NCBI RefSeq assembly: GCF_009765975.1
Contig: NZ_LMUJ01000059.1
Span: 57,612 to 121,611, forward strand
Source of the DNA: Acidisphaera sp. S103
Lineage (GTDB): Bacteria > Pseudomonadota > Alphaproteobacteria > Acetobacterales > Acetobacteraceae
Length of the DNA: 64,000 nucleotides
Reading direction: 5' to 3'
The notes under the pieces are model-generated. The model did no database searches, was not told the origin of the DNA, and saw only the letters and a list, made by a program, of their open reading frames with translations. The position numbers and the translations under genes were made by a program. The number at the start of each line of letters is the position of its first letter. Position 1 is the stretch's first letter. Positions 52,621-61,643 of this stretch are shown here, in pieces.

Positions 52621-54390
52621 GTGGTCTCTCGCTCCGCGGTGAATGATTGGGTGCGTGCGCTTCAATACAAAAAGCAACTGTACGCCAGTTCCAATACGAC
52701 GCTTCTTTCGATGATCGAGGATCTGGCCGAAACGCGGGGGGATGCGCTCGCACTGTTTGGGCAAGGCGGGCAGTTGACCTATCACGGGCTTGTCGAGCGG
52801 TCGTATTGCTACGCAAACTGGACGTTGACCCAGGCCATAGCAAAAGGCGACGTCGTTGGCCTGCTAATGCCAAACTGCACGGATTACGTTGCTATTTGGC
52901 TAGGTATCACGCAAGCCGGCTGTGCCGTTGCACTGATCAACACGAATTTGGTCGGCGATACCCTTGCCCATGCCATCCGCGTAGCCGGGGCGAATCATCT
53001 TATCGTGGCAGATTCCCTGTTGAAAACTGTCACGGCCACGAAACTTCCGGCCGGAATGCGCGTTTGGGTGCACGGCGACGGCGCCGAGAGCAATCTGCCG
53101 CGGATTGACCGCGATATTGGACGTTACGGCGGTGAGCGCACGAATGCTCTCCGCGCACGACTGCCCTCGCGTCGAGATCGGGCTCTGCTAATCTACACAT
53201 CCGGGACAACTGGCGCTCCGAAGGCCGCCAACGTCACACATGAGAGAGTGCTGGAATGGAGCTTCTGGTTCGCCGGTATGACGGACGCCCAACCTGAAGA
53301 CCGGCTATACAATTGCCTTCCTATGTACCACAGTACGGGCGGCGTGGTCGCGATCGGGTCGATGCTGGTTGTCGGCGGGTCGGTCATGATCCGCCCCCGC
53401 TTCTCAGTCAGCCGCTTTTGGGATGAAGTTGTCAGCGGGGGCTGCACGGTTTTCCAATATATCGGCGAACTTTGCCGCTATCTCGCAAGAAGCGAGCCAC
53501 AGCCGCTGGAATCCACTCATCGACTCCGGCTTTGCTGCGGAAACGGTTTGCGCGGCGACGTGTGGGACGAATTTCAAAGTCGATTCCGCATCCCGCGGAT
53601 CCTGGAATTCTATGCCGCCACGGAAGGCCACGTATCCTTGTACAATTGCGAGGGGAAGGTGGGCGCCATTGGACGTATTCCAGCTTTCCTCGCGCATCGA
53701 TTTCCGGTGGAAATTATTCGGTCCGATATTGATACCGGCCAACCACTGCGTGACGACGGCGGGTTTTGCATTCGGTGCGCGATAGATGAACCTGGAGAGG
53801 CAATAGGGCAAATCAGCGGCGGAAGCTCATCACCGGAAAGGCAGTTCGACGGTTATTCCGATCCGAAAGCATCCGATGCCAAAGTGCTGCGCGACGTATT
53901 CTCCGTAGGGGATCGTTGGTTCCGGACAGGTGATTTGATGCGGAAGGACAAGGCCGGCTACTATTATTTCGTCGATCGCATCGGCGACACGTTTCGCTGG
54001 AAGGGCGAAAACGTCTCTACCGCAGAGGTGGCCTCGGTGGTTGCGGCCTGCAAGGGTGTCATTGACTCGGTTGTCTACGGGGTGGCGATCCCGGGTAAAG
54101 AAGGCCGTGCCGGCATGGCGGCGATCACCACGGATGAAAGCTTCGACTTTGCAGTACTCAATGCGCACCTCCATGCAAATTTACCAGCATATGCCTGCCC
54201 ATTATTCATTCGCCTCTGCAGTGACATTCCCAGGACCGGCACCTTTAAATTGATGAAAAATTCCCTGGCGCTTGAGGGTCTGTATCCGTCCATGCCAACC
54301 GACACAGTTTGGTTCAAAGACCAAAAGGTCTGTCCGGGATCATTCGTGCGTCTGGCGTCGCGACCTGATGACCAGTTGGCTTCGATTTGA
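52621..54390 (+). CDS. FATP/very-long-chain acyl-CoA synthetase-like AMP ligase
   Basis: 589 aa starting at a GTG directly after the previous stop. Adenylation motifs: LLIYTSGTTGAPKAANVTHE, FYAATEGHVSLYNCEGKVGA, RTGDLMRKDKAGYYYFVDR, GDTFRWKGENVSTAEVASVV, and PRTGTFKLMK near the end. The DTFRWKGENVST and YNCEGKVGA segments are characteristic of the FATP (SLC27) branch, which activates long-chain or bile acids to CoA thioesters. It probably provides a fatty acyl donor distinct from the product of the compact ligase. Ends 10 bp from a convergent flippase gene. Confidence 0.88.
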   Translation: MVSRSAVNDWVRALQYKKQLYASSNTTLLSMIEDLAETRGDALALFGQGGQLTYHGLVERSYCYANWTLTQAIAKGDVVGLLMPNCTDYVAIWLGITQAGCAVALINTNLVGDTLAHAIRVAGANHLIVADSLLKTVTATKLPAGMRVWVHGDGAESNLPRIDRDIGRYGGERTNALRARLPSRRDRALLIYTSGTTGAPKAANVTHERVLEWSFWFAGMTDAQPEDRLYNCLPMYHSTGGVVAIGSMLVVGGSVMIRPRFSVSRFWDEVVSGGCTVFQYIGELCRYLARSEPQPLESTHRLRLCCGNGLRGDVWDEFQSRFRIPRILEFYAATEGHVSLYNCEGKVGAIGRIPAFLAHRFPVEIIRSDIDTGQPLRDDGGFCIRCAIDEPGEAIGQISGGSSSPERQFDGYSDPKASDAKVLRDVFSVGDRWFRTGDLMRKDKAGYYYFVDRIGDTFRWKGENVSTAEVASVVAACKGVIDSVVYGVAIPGKEGRAGMAAITTDESFDFAVLNAHLHANLPAYACPLFIRLCSDIPRTGTFKLMKNSLALEGLYPSMPTDTVWFKDQKVCPGSFVRLASRPDDQLASI

Positions 54391-54400
54391 CGTAGCTGCC

Positions 54401-55840
54401 CTACTGAAGGCGGCGCAAATCCGCGGCGAAGTGCATCAGGTCAATACGCAACAGGCGTAGGACCATCACATAGACAATGGCGCCCACGCCCCCGCCGCTC
54501 ATCACCATGCCGAGGGCGGATTCCGATACCAGGGGCAGAAGCGGGACCAGGTGGACAACGCCGGCCGCTGGGATGATCGCAAAAATACAACGTATGGCGA
54601 AATCGATGACCGGCGGTCCGGGCACTTCCGGACATTTTCGCAGAAGCATGCTCAATATCACGGTCTCGTCCACCAAGGTGGCCCAGGCAGCACCCTCAGC
54701 CCCACAATAAGGTATCAGGATCGCATTGAGCAGAACGCCCGTTCCGGCGCCAACGGCCATTACCCGAAGGAACGCATTCTGCCGGCCTATTGCCAGCATC
54801 GACGTCCCGAAACCAATATTCAGGGCGACGACCAAGGCGTTCAGCAGCAGCACGACAACAGTCTGCGACGCGGGCAGATAGGCGGGTCCAAAAACAAGTG
54901 TGAGAATATGTGGGGTCAGCAAGCACCCGAATACGGTGGTGGGGACTGCGCAAACGATAATGCCCTTCAGGAAGAGCTCCATCGACCGCTCGCGTTCCGC
55001 GACTTGCGTCGTCAAATTGGCAATGCGCGGCATGAACAGTGTGGCGATCAGATTGGGGGCAGCAATAGCAAGGATGAACAGTTTCCAACCCGCACTGAAG
55101 AAACCAACTTCGGTGGCGTTGCGTGTCAGGCCAAGCATCACGATGTGCGTGTTGTAGGTGATGGTTATCATCAACAACGACCAAAAAAAAGACGTCGAAC
55201 CCCGGATGACCTGGAAGTCTGTTCGGCTGGGCAGTCGGATACGCGGAATGCCGAACTCGGCCGCATAGTGCGTTAGCAGCGCTAGATTGGTCATCATCTG
55301 TGTGCCGACAGCGATACAGACCGCGAACACAAGGTCGTCGGGGTTTTGGACCAGCCAGAGTATGCCCAAAACATTGACCAGGCTGGCCACAATCTCCCGC
55401 CACGCGACCAGCCGCATGCGTTGCAGCCCCTGGTAGACGCAGGTCAGCCCGATCGCTGAACTGAACAGGTTGGCACCTTGGATCAGCACCACCGTCCGCG
55501 CTATCGCGCTGGTTTGCAGCAGGGACATGCTGCCAAACAGAAGGATGATCATCCCAGCCGCCAGCAACAGGCGCATCGCAATGACACTGTTGACCAGTGA
55601 TCGTAATCGCGAACTGTCGGCCGCGATCTCTCGTGTCAGATACGTCTCAAAACCCCAATTCACCACAATGAGAAAATACGAGACGTATGACGCCGCGAAA
55701 CTGTTGACGCCGAAATTCTCGGCCCCCAGCGCATGAGCCAGACGGCTTGTCGCGACCAGATTCAAACACAGTGCCCCGGCGCGGGCTGCTCCCAGATAGC
55801 AAAGATTGGAAAATAGCGATTCCGTTCGTCGCAGCGGCAT
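54401..55840 (-). CDS. Wzx-like polysaccharide flippase (MOP superfamily)
   Basis: 479 aa, 12-14 helices. The start (LFSNLCYLGAARAGALCLNL) and LGAENFGVNSFAASYVSYFL are typical of O-antigen/EPS repeat-unit translocases, as is GFFSAGWKLFILAIAAPNLI. It should move undecaprenyl-linked repeat units across the inner membrane. Together with UGM, GTs and a Wza-like lipoprotein nearby this implies a Wzx/Wzy-type pathway; a definite Wzy is not identified in the window. CGGAG precedes the ATG. Confidence 0.87.
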   Translation of the reverse strand: MPLRRTESLFSNLCYLGAARAGALCLNLVATSRLAHALGAENFGVNSFAASYVSYFLIVVNWGFETYLTREIAADSSRLRSLVNSVIAMRLLLAAGMIILLFGSMSLLQTSAIARTVVLIQGANLFSSAIGLTCVYQGLQRMRLVAWREIVASLVNVLGILWLVQNPDDLVFAVCIAVGTQMMTNLALLTHYAAEFGIPRIRLPSRTDFQVIRGSTSFFWSLLMITITYNTHIVMLGLTRNATEVGFFSAGWKLFILAIAAPNLIATLFMPRIANLTTQVAERERSMELFLKGIIVCAVPTTVFGCLLTPHILTLVFGPAYLPASQTVVVLLLNALVVALNIGFGTSMLAIGRQNAFLRVMAVGAGTGVLLNAILIPYCGAEGAAWATLVDETVILSMLLRKCPEVPGPPVIDFAIRCIFAIIPAAGVVHLVPLLPLVSESALGMVMSGGGVGAIVYVMVLRLLRIDLMHFAADLRRLQ

Positions 55841-56312
55841 GCACAGTGCTCCGGTCAGGCTGTAAGTAAAAGACCGGGCAAGCCAGGTCGCCGAACAGAC
55901 ATAAAATAGGTCATCCTCATTTTATATATAGAAGCTCCCGGGCGAAATGGTCTTTGATCGATGTCGGGTATCTGATGCAGGTCGGATCCAAACATACCGA
56001 CTCCGTTACAATAGGGCGCGACCGATGGTCGGGCCTGAAGCGTGCCCGCAAAGTGGGATGAAGAGAGCCGTGCCGTCCATAATCAAAAAGGCTGATCCCC
56101 AGTACAAAGGGATGCTGTGACGCGACCGGTTCCGGTATTGCACCGATCAGGCGGGATGAGACACGATTGGGCGCTGGCGATCAGCAGGCAACCATGCAAA
56201 CGAGCATATTAATGATCCGGAATGCCTATTAGTACGACTACAATCTTCCGGCGACTTGTCTGCATGATTGGCAAGGACGGCTCCGCTGGCGGGCCGATCA
56301 AGAATTTCTGAC
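55841..56312. other. 472-bp divergent intergenic region
   Basis: Separates the flippase from the plus-strand GT-UGM genes. It contains an AT-rich tract near 55919-55930 (attttatatatag) suitable for a promoter, but no ORF, repeat or terminator I can defend. Confidence 0.4.
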
Positions 56313-57383
56313 ATGATACTTAAAGGACCTCTGATCGTGAATGGCGAGCGACAAACGGGAAGCCTCGGAGGTCTAACCTGGAACGACGTGCTGCCAACCA
56401 AAATGCCACCACCGAACCAGGCTCGGTCTGCCGGTCAGGAGCGCACATTCGTGCTGTCTAGAGCCTATGGCATGGTAAGGAACGGGTGGGACGCCGCCAG
56501 CACCTATTCCCGACTGCACGACCGCGTCTCATTCCACGACCGCCGAACCGACGCGCCCGTCCTGGTCTGCATGCTGGCAGGCTACAAACCCGATCTTTGG
56601 CGCTTCGTCATGCCGCGCTTCCGCGCCGCGCTTCCGGAAGCCGATATATGCATAGTCTCGCCGGGCCTGCGCCATGACGATCTCGCCGACCTCTGTCGCC
56701 GTGAAAGATGGAGTTACCTGAGTACGGCAACCAACGATGTCGCGTTGGCGCAGAACGTTTGCTATCGCCTGCACAACTCAGCGAAGATGATCGTCAAGCT
56801 CGACGAAGACATGTTCCTGTTGCCTGATACCATCAATGAGCTGTTGGCCGCGTATCGCGACATCAAAGCGCAGGGCGTGGTGGATCCCGGGTTCGTCGCG
56901 CCGATGATTCCGCTAAATGGGTTCTGTTACCGTTATCTGCTCGAAATGCTGGGGCTGCTCGACGACTACGAAGCAGCCTTCGGTCGGGCGCAGCTCGCAA
57001 CGTCGGGTCTTCCCGTCCACACCGATCCCGCGGCGGCACGGTGGATATGGGAGCGGACGGCGCCACTCGCGGCAACAGCGGCTCGCCTCAATTCGTTGGA
57101 ACGGCGTGTCCTTCTCTGTCCGATCCAGTTCAGTATCGGTCTGATCGCCTTCGAGCGCGAGTTCTGGCAGCAGATCGGGTCCTTTGTGGTACATCGCCAC
57201 CGTTTGCTCGCCGGCCTCAGCACACTCGGGGGCGACGAGGCCTATCTTTGTGCGCGGGCGGTAGAGACGTCCCGGCCCGCGGTCGTAACGACGGCCGCAC
57301 TGGCCGGCCACTTCTCCTTTGGGCCGCAGTATGCGGGGTTGAAAGCCCTGCTCGACGAGCGGCCAGAACTGTTCAGCGCGTAA
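56313..57383 (+). CDS. Putative GT-A glycosyltransferase (DxD protein)
   Basis: 356 aa from ATG 56313; a TTG at 56268 is a weaker alternative. The core resembles a nucleotide-diphospho-sugar transferase: APVLVCMLAGYKPDLWRFVM, a strand ending MIVKLDEDMFLLPDTI with a D-E-D metal site, and GGDEAYLCARA late in the fold, like the acceptor ED motif. I do not recognise a named family. It is 47 bp upstream of the UDP-galactopyranose mutase gene, so a galactofuranosyltransferase is a reasonable hypothesis. Confidence 0.6.
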   Translation: MILKGPLIVNGERQTGSLGGLTWNDVLPTKMPPPNQARSAGQERTFVLSRAYGMVRNGWDAASTYSRLHDRVSFHDRRTDAPVLVCMLAGYKPDLWRFVMPRFRAALPEADICIVSPGLRHDDLADLCRRERWSYLSTATNDVALAQNVCYRLHNSAKMIVKLDEDMFLLPDTINELLAAYRDIKAQGVVDPGFVAPMIPLNGFCYRYLLEMLGLLDDYEAAFGRAQLATSGLPVHTDPAAARWIWERTAPLAATAARLNSLERRVLLCPIQFSIGLIAFEREFWQQIGSFVVHRHRLLAGLSTLGGDEAYLCARAVETSRPAVVTTAALAGHFSFGPQYAGLKALLDERPELFSA

Positions 57384-57430
57384 CCAGGTCGCATCGGCGA
57401 CACCACCGCCTCCAACGGAGACCGCAAGCT

Positions 57431-58612
57431 ATGCCACGCTGGGATTGGTTGATTGTCGGCGCCGGGTTCACCGGTGCGGTATTGGCCGAACGGATCGCGA
57501 GCCAGCTCGACCAGTCGGTGCTCGTTATCGACCGGCGGGGCCACATCGCCGGTAACGCCTATGACAGTCCGGAGAACGGACTGCTGGTGCATCGCTACGG
57601 GCCACACATTTTCCACACCAACAGCGAACGCGTGTGGACGTATCTCAGCCGGTTCACGACCTGGCGCCCCTACTTCCACCACGTCCTTGGCATGGTCGAC
57701 GGCCGTCACGTGCCGATCCCGTTCAACCTCAACTCCATCCTGGCGCTGTTTCCGCCGCGGATGGCCGACCGGTTGTGCGAAACCCTGGTCGATCGGTTCG
57801 GCTTCGGCCAAAAAGTGCCTATCCTGAAGCTTCGCGCCGAGGCGGACTCCGAACTCCGTTTTCTCGCCGACTACGTGTACGCCAACGTCTTCGAGGGTTA
57901 CACGCTCAAACAGTGGGGCATGCGGCCCGAGGATCTCGCCCCGAGTGTCACGGCACGGGTCCCGGTTTTCGTCAGCCGCGACGACCGCTACTTCCAGGAC
58001 CGCTATCAGGCGATGCCGCGGGATGGCTACACGGCGCTGTTCAAACGGCTGCTCGATCACCCGCGCATCACCGTGGAACTCAACACGGAATACAAAGACG
58101 CAGCGCCGGCCGTTCGGCACGACCGCACCGTGTTTACCGGACCGATCGACGAATTCTTCGATTTCGCCGAGGGACCGCTGCCCTACCGCAGCATTCGCTT
58201 CGAACGTCGTCGGGAAGCGCGAACGGACGGACTGCCGGTCGGCACGGTCAATTACCCCAATGAGTTCGATTTCACCCGCATCTCCGACCAACGGCACCTG
58301 AGCGGTAGGCCCGACGCCGAACCTTTGCTCATCACCGAATATCCGGAGCCTTACACCCTGGGCGTGAACGAGCCGTATTATCCGATCCCGAGCACGGCAA
58401 CCGCCGACCTTCTGAACCGATACCTGACAACCGCCGCGACCCTTGAAGGGCGCGTGTTTTTCGCGGGACGGCTCGGCGATTATGCCTATTACAACATGGA
58501 TCAGGCCTGCGCCCGAGCGCTGGCGCTGTTCGAGAAGCGAATCGCGCCGCTTGCGGCCGGCGGGCTTGCGGCATGCCAGACCGAACGAAATCTGATCGCG
58601 TTTTCCGGCTGA
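57431..58612 (+). CDS. glf: UDP-galactopyranose mutase
   Basis: 393 aa. Flavin-binding start LIVGAGFTGAVLAERIA, then IDRRGHIAGNAYDS and HRYGPHIFHTNSERVWTYL, the most conserved Glf segment. FEGYTLKQWGMRPEDL, PRDGYTALFKRLLDHP and the substrate-site Arg and Tyr of GTVNYPN and FAGRLGDYAYYNMDQ are present. It converts UDP-Galp to UDP-Galf by an FAD-iminium mechanism in the cytosol. Thus the glycan made here probably contains galactofuranose. Confidence 0.95.
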   Translation: MPRWDWLIVGAGFTGAVLAERIASQLDQSVLVIDRRGHIAGNAYDSPENGLLVHRYGPHIFHTNSERVWTYLSRFTTWRPYFHHVLGMVDGRHVPIPFNLNSILALFPPRMADRLCETLVDRFGFGQKVPILKLRAEADSELRFLADYVYANVFEGYTLKQWGMRPEDLAPSVTARVPVFVSRDDRYFQDRYQAMPRDGYTALFKRLLDHPRITVELNTEYKDAAPAVRHDRTVFTGPIDEFFDFAEGPLPYRSIRFERRREARTDGLPVGTVNYPNEFDFTRISDQRHLSGRPDAEPLLITEYPEPYTLGVNEPYYPIPSTATADLLNRYLTTAATLEGRVFFAGRLGDYAYYNMDQACARALALFEKRIAPLAAGGLAACQTERNLIAFSG

Positions 58613-58737
58613 CCACGACGTCGCACGATCTTTGTTTTGGCGCACCATTGCGGGATTGCCGGCAGCCCGGGGCTGACGGAGCTTGCGTTCGAAACAGCCT
58701 TCGATATTGTATTATATTGAATTTACGTGTGCTCGAG

Positions 58738-60072
58738 ATGCTGTTTTTCCGATTCCGTCATTGTTCAAGGCGCCGTTCCGGTTCGGCCCTGCCGTTGCTG
58801 GCAGGCTTTGTGCTGACGGCATGGCCAATGGCGCTGCGTGCGCAGAGCATCGACACCTATTTTCCGTCCGGTGTCGGAGGTTACGACGAGCAACTGGGGG
58901 TGACTGTCCAGTCGCGGGCACGTCCCTTGTACGCGGCCCCGGGCATCAACCTGGATGGTTTCAATATCCAGCCCAAGCTCGATCAATCCTTATTCTATAA
59001 CTCCAATCCGATCGGTACGTCTGGTCAGGGGACGTGGGGGTCCAGCACCACCGCATCGGTCACCGCCGGATCGCTCTGGTCACGCAACAGCCTGGGTCTG
59101 TCGCTCGGCGTCGATACGTTCCGGTATTTTTCGCTGCCGACATTGAACCACACCAACTGGAACATTGGGGTGGGTGGCGGCTACACGATCGGGGACAGCC
59201 AGCTTGTACTGGCTTATTCACATCAATCCTACGCTCAACTTGGCACCAGCCTCGGAACGGTGCAGACTCAGACTCCCATCCTCGACGCAATCGATTCGGC
59301 CCAGCTCAGCTACACATTCAATTTCAGCCGTTTTTCGGTTACCCCGGATGTCAGTGCCACCAGTTACCGGTTTGGCACCGCGACGGTGCTCGGTATTCCC
59401 CTGAACCAGCAATATCTCGATCGGAACGCCCTGGCGGCCGGCGTAACCACCCGGTATGCGATGAGCGACGAAGGCGGATTGCTGCTCGTCGTGCGCGGCG
59501 TCGATAGCACGTACACCAACCCGCAGCCCGGTGTGCCCAGCAACGACTCCAAAAATTTCCTCCTGCTGGCCGGGCTTGATTATCAAGCAAAGGGTGTCTG
59601 GCGCTACCGGCTGTTGGCCGGCGTGGAAATGAGCACATTTGCAGCGGCGCAATATACCACCAATACATCACCGACCGTGCAGGCGAGTGTAATCTGGACT
59701 CCAACCGGCACCGTAACCCTCACCGGCACCCTGACTCGTTCCGTTCAGGCTCCCCAATCCGCGGGAACAAACGGCTTTGTTCTGACGAGCGCAAATCTGA
59801 TCGCCGATTATGAGTTCAGACGCAATATCCTGCTTCAGGCACGGGGTGGCCTACAATATGCGCAATACCTCCAAGGGGGCGCGCAAACCAATTTCACCTT
59901 GGGCGCGGGTGTCAGTTGGCTGTTGAACCGCAATTTGCGGCTCTCGCTCGATTACGACACCACCGTGCAGTCAGGCACCACGACTTTTTCGACGCCTATC
60001 AATCCCAACACGCTCGTCTCGGGCCAGTATAATCAAAGCCTGCTGGCGTTGACGTTACACGTGGCGTTTTAG
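58738..60072 (+). CDS. Outer-membrane beta-barrel protein of a polysaccharide locus
   Basis: 444 aa from ATG 58738. Signal sequence (SGSALPLLAGFVLTAWPMALRAQS), then about 16-18 amphipathic strands, e.g. FNIQPKLDQSLFYNSNPIG and NLRLSLDYDTTVQSGTT, ending in LLALTLHVAF with a terminal Phe, the BAM recognition signal. Resembles BBP2_2-type barrels found in alphaproteobacterial EPS clusters (VpsM-like). It could be an outer-membrane pore or assembly partner for the polymer. AT-rich promoter-like DNA lies at 58700-58725. Confidence 0.75.
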   Translation: MLFFRFRHCSRRRSGSALPLLAGFVLTAWPMALRAQSIDTYFPSGVGGYDEQLGVTVQSRARPLYAAPGINLDGFNIQPKLDQSLFYNSNPIGTSGQGTWGSSTTASVTAGSLWSRNSLGLSLGVDTFRYFSLPTLNHTNWNIGVGGGYTIGDSQLVLAYSHQSYAQLGTSLGTVQTQTPILDAIDSAQLSYTFNFSRFSVTPDVSATSYRFGTATVLGIPLNQQYLDRNALAAGVTTRYAMSDEGGLLLVVRGVDSTYTNPQPGVPSNDSKNFLLLAGLDYQAKGVWRYRLLAGVEMSTFAAAQYTTNTSPTVQASVIWTPTGTVTLTGTLTRSVQAPQSAGTNGFVLTSANLIADYEFRRNILLQARGGLQYAQYLQGGAQTNFTLGAGVSWLLNRNLRLSLDYDTTVQSGTTTFSTPINPNTLVSGQYNQSLLALTLHVAF

Positions 60073-60122
60073 GGCCCGCCGGGAAATAAACGAATCGTCT
60101 GGCGAGCGCCGCCAGCCTCTCG

Positions 60123-60154
60123 TCGTCATGGCGGGCCTGCGCCCGCCATGACGA
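60123..60154. repeat. REP-like palindrome (14-bp perfect arms)
   Basis: tcgtcatggcgggc - ctgc - gcccgccatgacga: perfect 14-bp arms, 4-nt loop, 50 bp downstream of the outer-membrane barrel stop. Sequence type and location are those of dispersed REP-like palindromes in alphaproteobacterial genomes, which often sit 3' of genes and act as mRNA stabilisers or terminators. It also lies in the decayed 3' end of the minus-strand gene. Confidence 0.8.
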
Positions 60155-60159
60155 GGCTG

Positions 60160-61577
60160 GGCGACCGTCACGCGCGTAAAGGCTGAATCCCGACGCCCCA
60201 GATCTCGCCACGAGGTGATAATACCGCACCGCGGCGCCAAGGCCCGGCGGTATATTCATCGGATCGCCCTGCAGAAGCACATAATCCACCGGAATCCCGG
60301 CGGCACGCTCGAACGACGGTATATCCGCGACCTCTATCGCGCCTCCCCAGCAGTCCGGCGCCTAGTGGAAAATCAATTGTTGAGGGTCCAGACCGGGACG
60401 GGCAGCAATCGGATAGTCGACATCCGCCACTACCCGATGGATCGGTATCTGCTCACGCAGCGCGGATCCAATCACCACGGCATTGAGTATGCCTGTGCAG
60501 GCGACGATGACTATGCGCGTTTTCACGGTCCATGGATGAACAGCGCAGATCAGCAGGGCCGCCAGGAACGGCAACAGGACCATCCGCCGTATGTGCGTCC
60601 ACCCGCCTCCGGCGACATTCGGAAAAGCGGCAACCCGCACGAGCCCACTTGCGACCAGCAGGCCGTACCGGACGGTATCGAGGCGAGAGGCCGGATCGAT
60701 ACGCCACCAGCGAAGACGTCCGATCGCGGCTGCGAACGTTGCGCCAATGATGAGGACCGCGATACCCCGCGCCGCCAACACTGTTGGAGGACCGTTTGTC
60801 GCGCGGCACCCGGACCACGCAGGGTTTCGTGATGGACCTGTCTCGCCAGGAATTGGATCACGAGAAGCAATGCGGGCAGCGTGGAAAGAACAACCGGCTA
60901 ATTGCGTGCCACCAGCGCGCGCAGGCTGACGCCGTTCATCGCATCGTTCATGAAACTGGGGGCAAGCCAGCATATCGTGAAGACAATCCCCAGGAGGAGG
61001 CCGCCCGGATGAGACAGGAAGGCAATGACCAACGCCGCCCCAGAGCCAACCCACCAATAGCCCCCTTCCCGCTCGGCCCGTACAAGCATCCCGAACGCCA
61101 GCAACCCTGCCGAGAGAGAGACAGAGAGTAGTTATATAGACCGAGAAAAAAACATCTCGTTCAGTGACATCGCCACCATCACGCCGACCCATGCCAAGGT
61201 CTGCGCACGGAGCGTGTTCATGACAACCAGCCCACGAGGGGAAGACTGACGAGGCACATTGCCTGCAAGATGGTCTCGGCCCAATCAGCACCAACAATGG
61301 CAATCGCCGGTCCGGCGATAAGATAGCCAATTAGATTCGGATCTAGCGCGCGGTTGATGACATAAACATGGGCTTGCAGGGGACCTGCAAGCCCGAACCA
61401 GAACATTCGGGCGAAGCTCATATGAACAGGCCCGTCATTCGTCGCAAACGGGCCGATGGATACCAGGCACCCCACGCAAGCCGCAAGCGCCAGAAAGATG
61501 GCGGCCCGTTCAACACGCAGCGCTGCACGGACTGTCACTATTGGCCGCGGTCCTAAGGACCGGGAACCTGTGGTCAT
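60160..61577 (-). pseudogene. Heavily decayed polytopic membrane protein gene
   Basis: Start ATG 61577 gives IFLALAACVGCLVSIGPFAT and helices to LVSLPLVGWLS, where the frame ends at 61218. It continues in other frames: MVAMSLNEMFF, LSAGLLAFGMLVRAEREGG, CWLAPSFMNDAMNGV to a TAG at 60898, PVVLSTLPALLLVIQFLARQ, then ARGIAVLIIGATFAAAIGRL to another TAG at 60362, and VDYVLLQGDPMNIPPGLGAA. At least three frameshifts plus two nonsense codons prove decay. The intact protein would have been ~460 aa with ~10 helices, plausibly a GT-C transferase or polymerase of the locus. Exact 3' end unclear. Confidence 0.75.
61112..61152. repeat. Simple-sequence tracts: (GA)n at 61112-61120 and A7 at 61146-61152
   Basis: Two slippage-prone tracts inside the decayed gene coincide with two of its frame changes. 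They could be where the first indels arose, or short contingency tracts before decay. Confidence 0.6.
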
Positions 61578-61643
61578 TCCTACCACCGTCACGCGGCGTC
61601 CGTATGACGGTCGGTGCCGCCAAACATCATCTTGCACCGGCCG

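Noticed and set aside
40253-54390. Exosortase A / PEP-CTERM locus
   Set aside because: ACP, AMP ligase and Cys-type hydrolase resemble exosortase-associated families, but no exosortase or PEP-CTERM protein is visible and the decarboxylase is of a different fold type.
60215-60832. 205-codon plus-strand frame in the decayed region
   Set aside because: The minus strand reads conserved-looking membrane helices in successive frames, which explains the region better.
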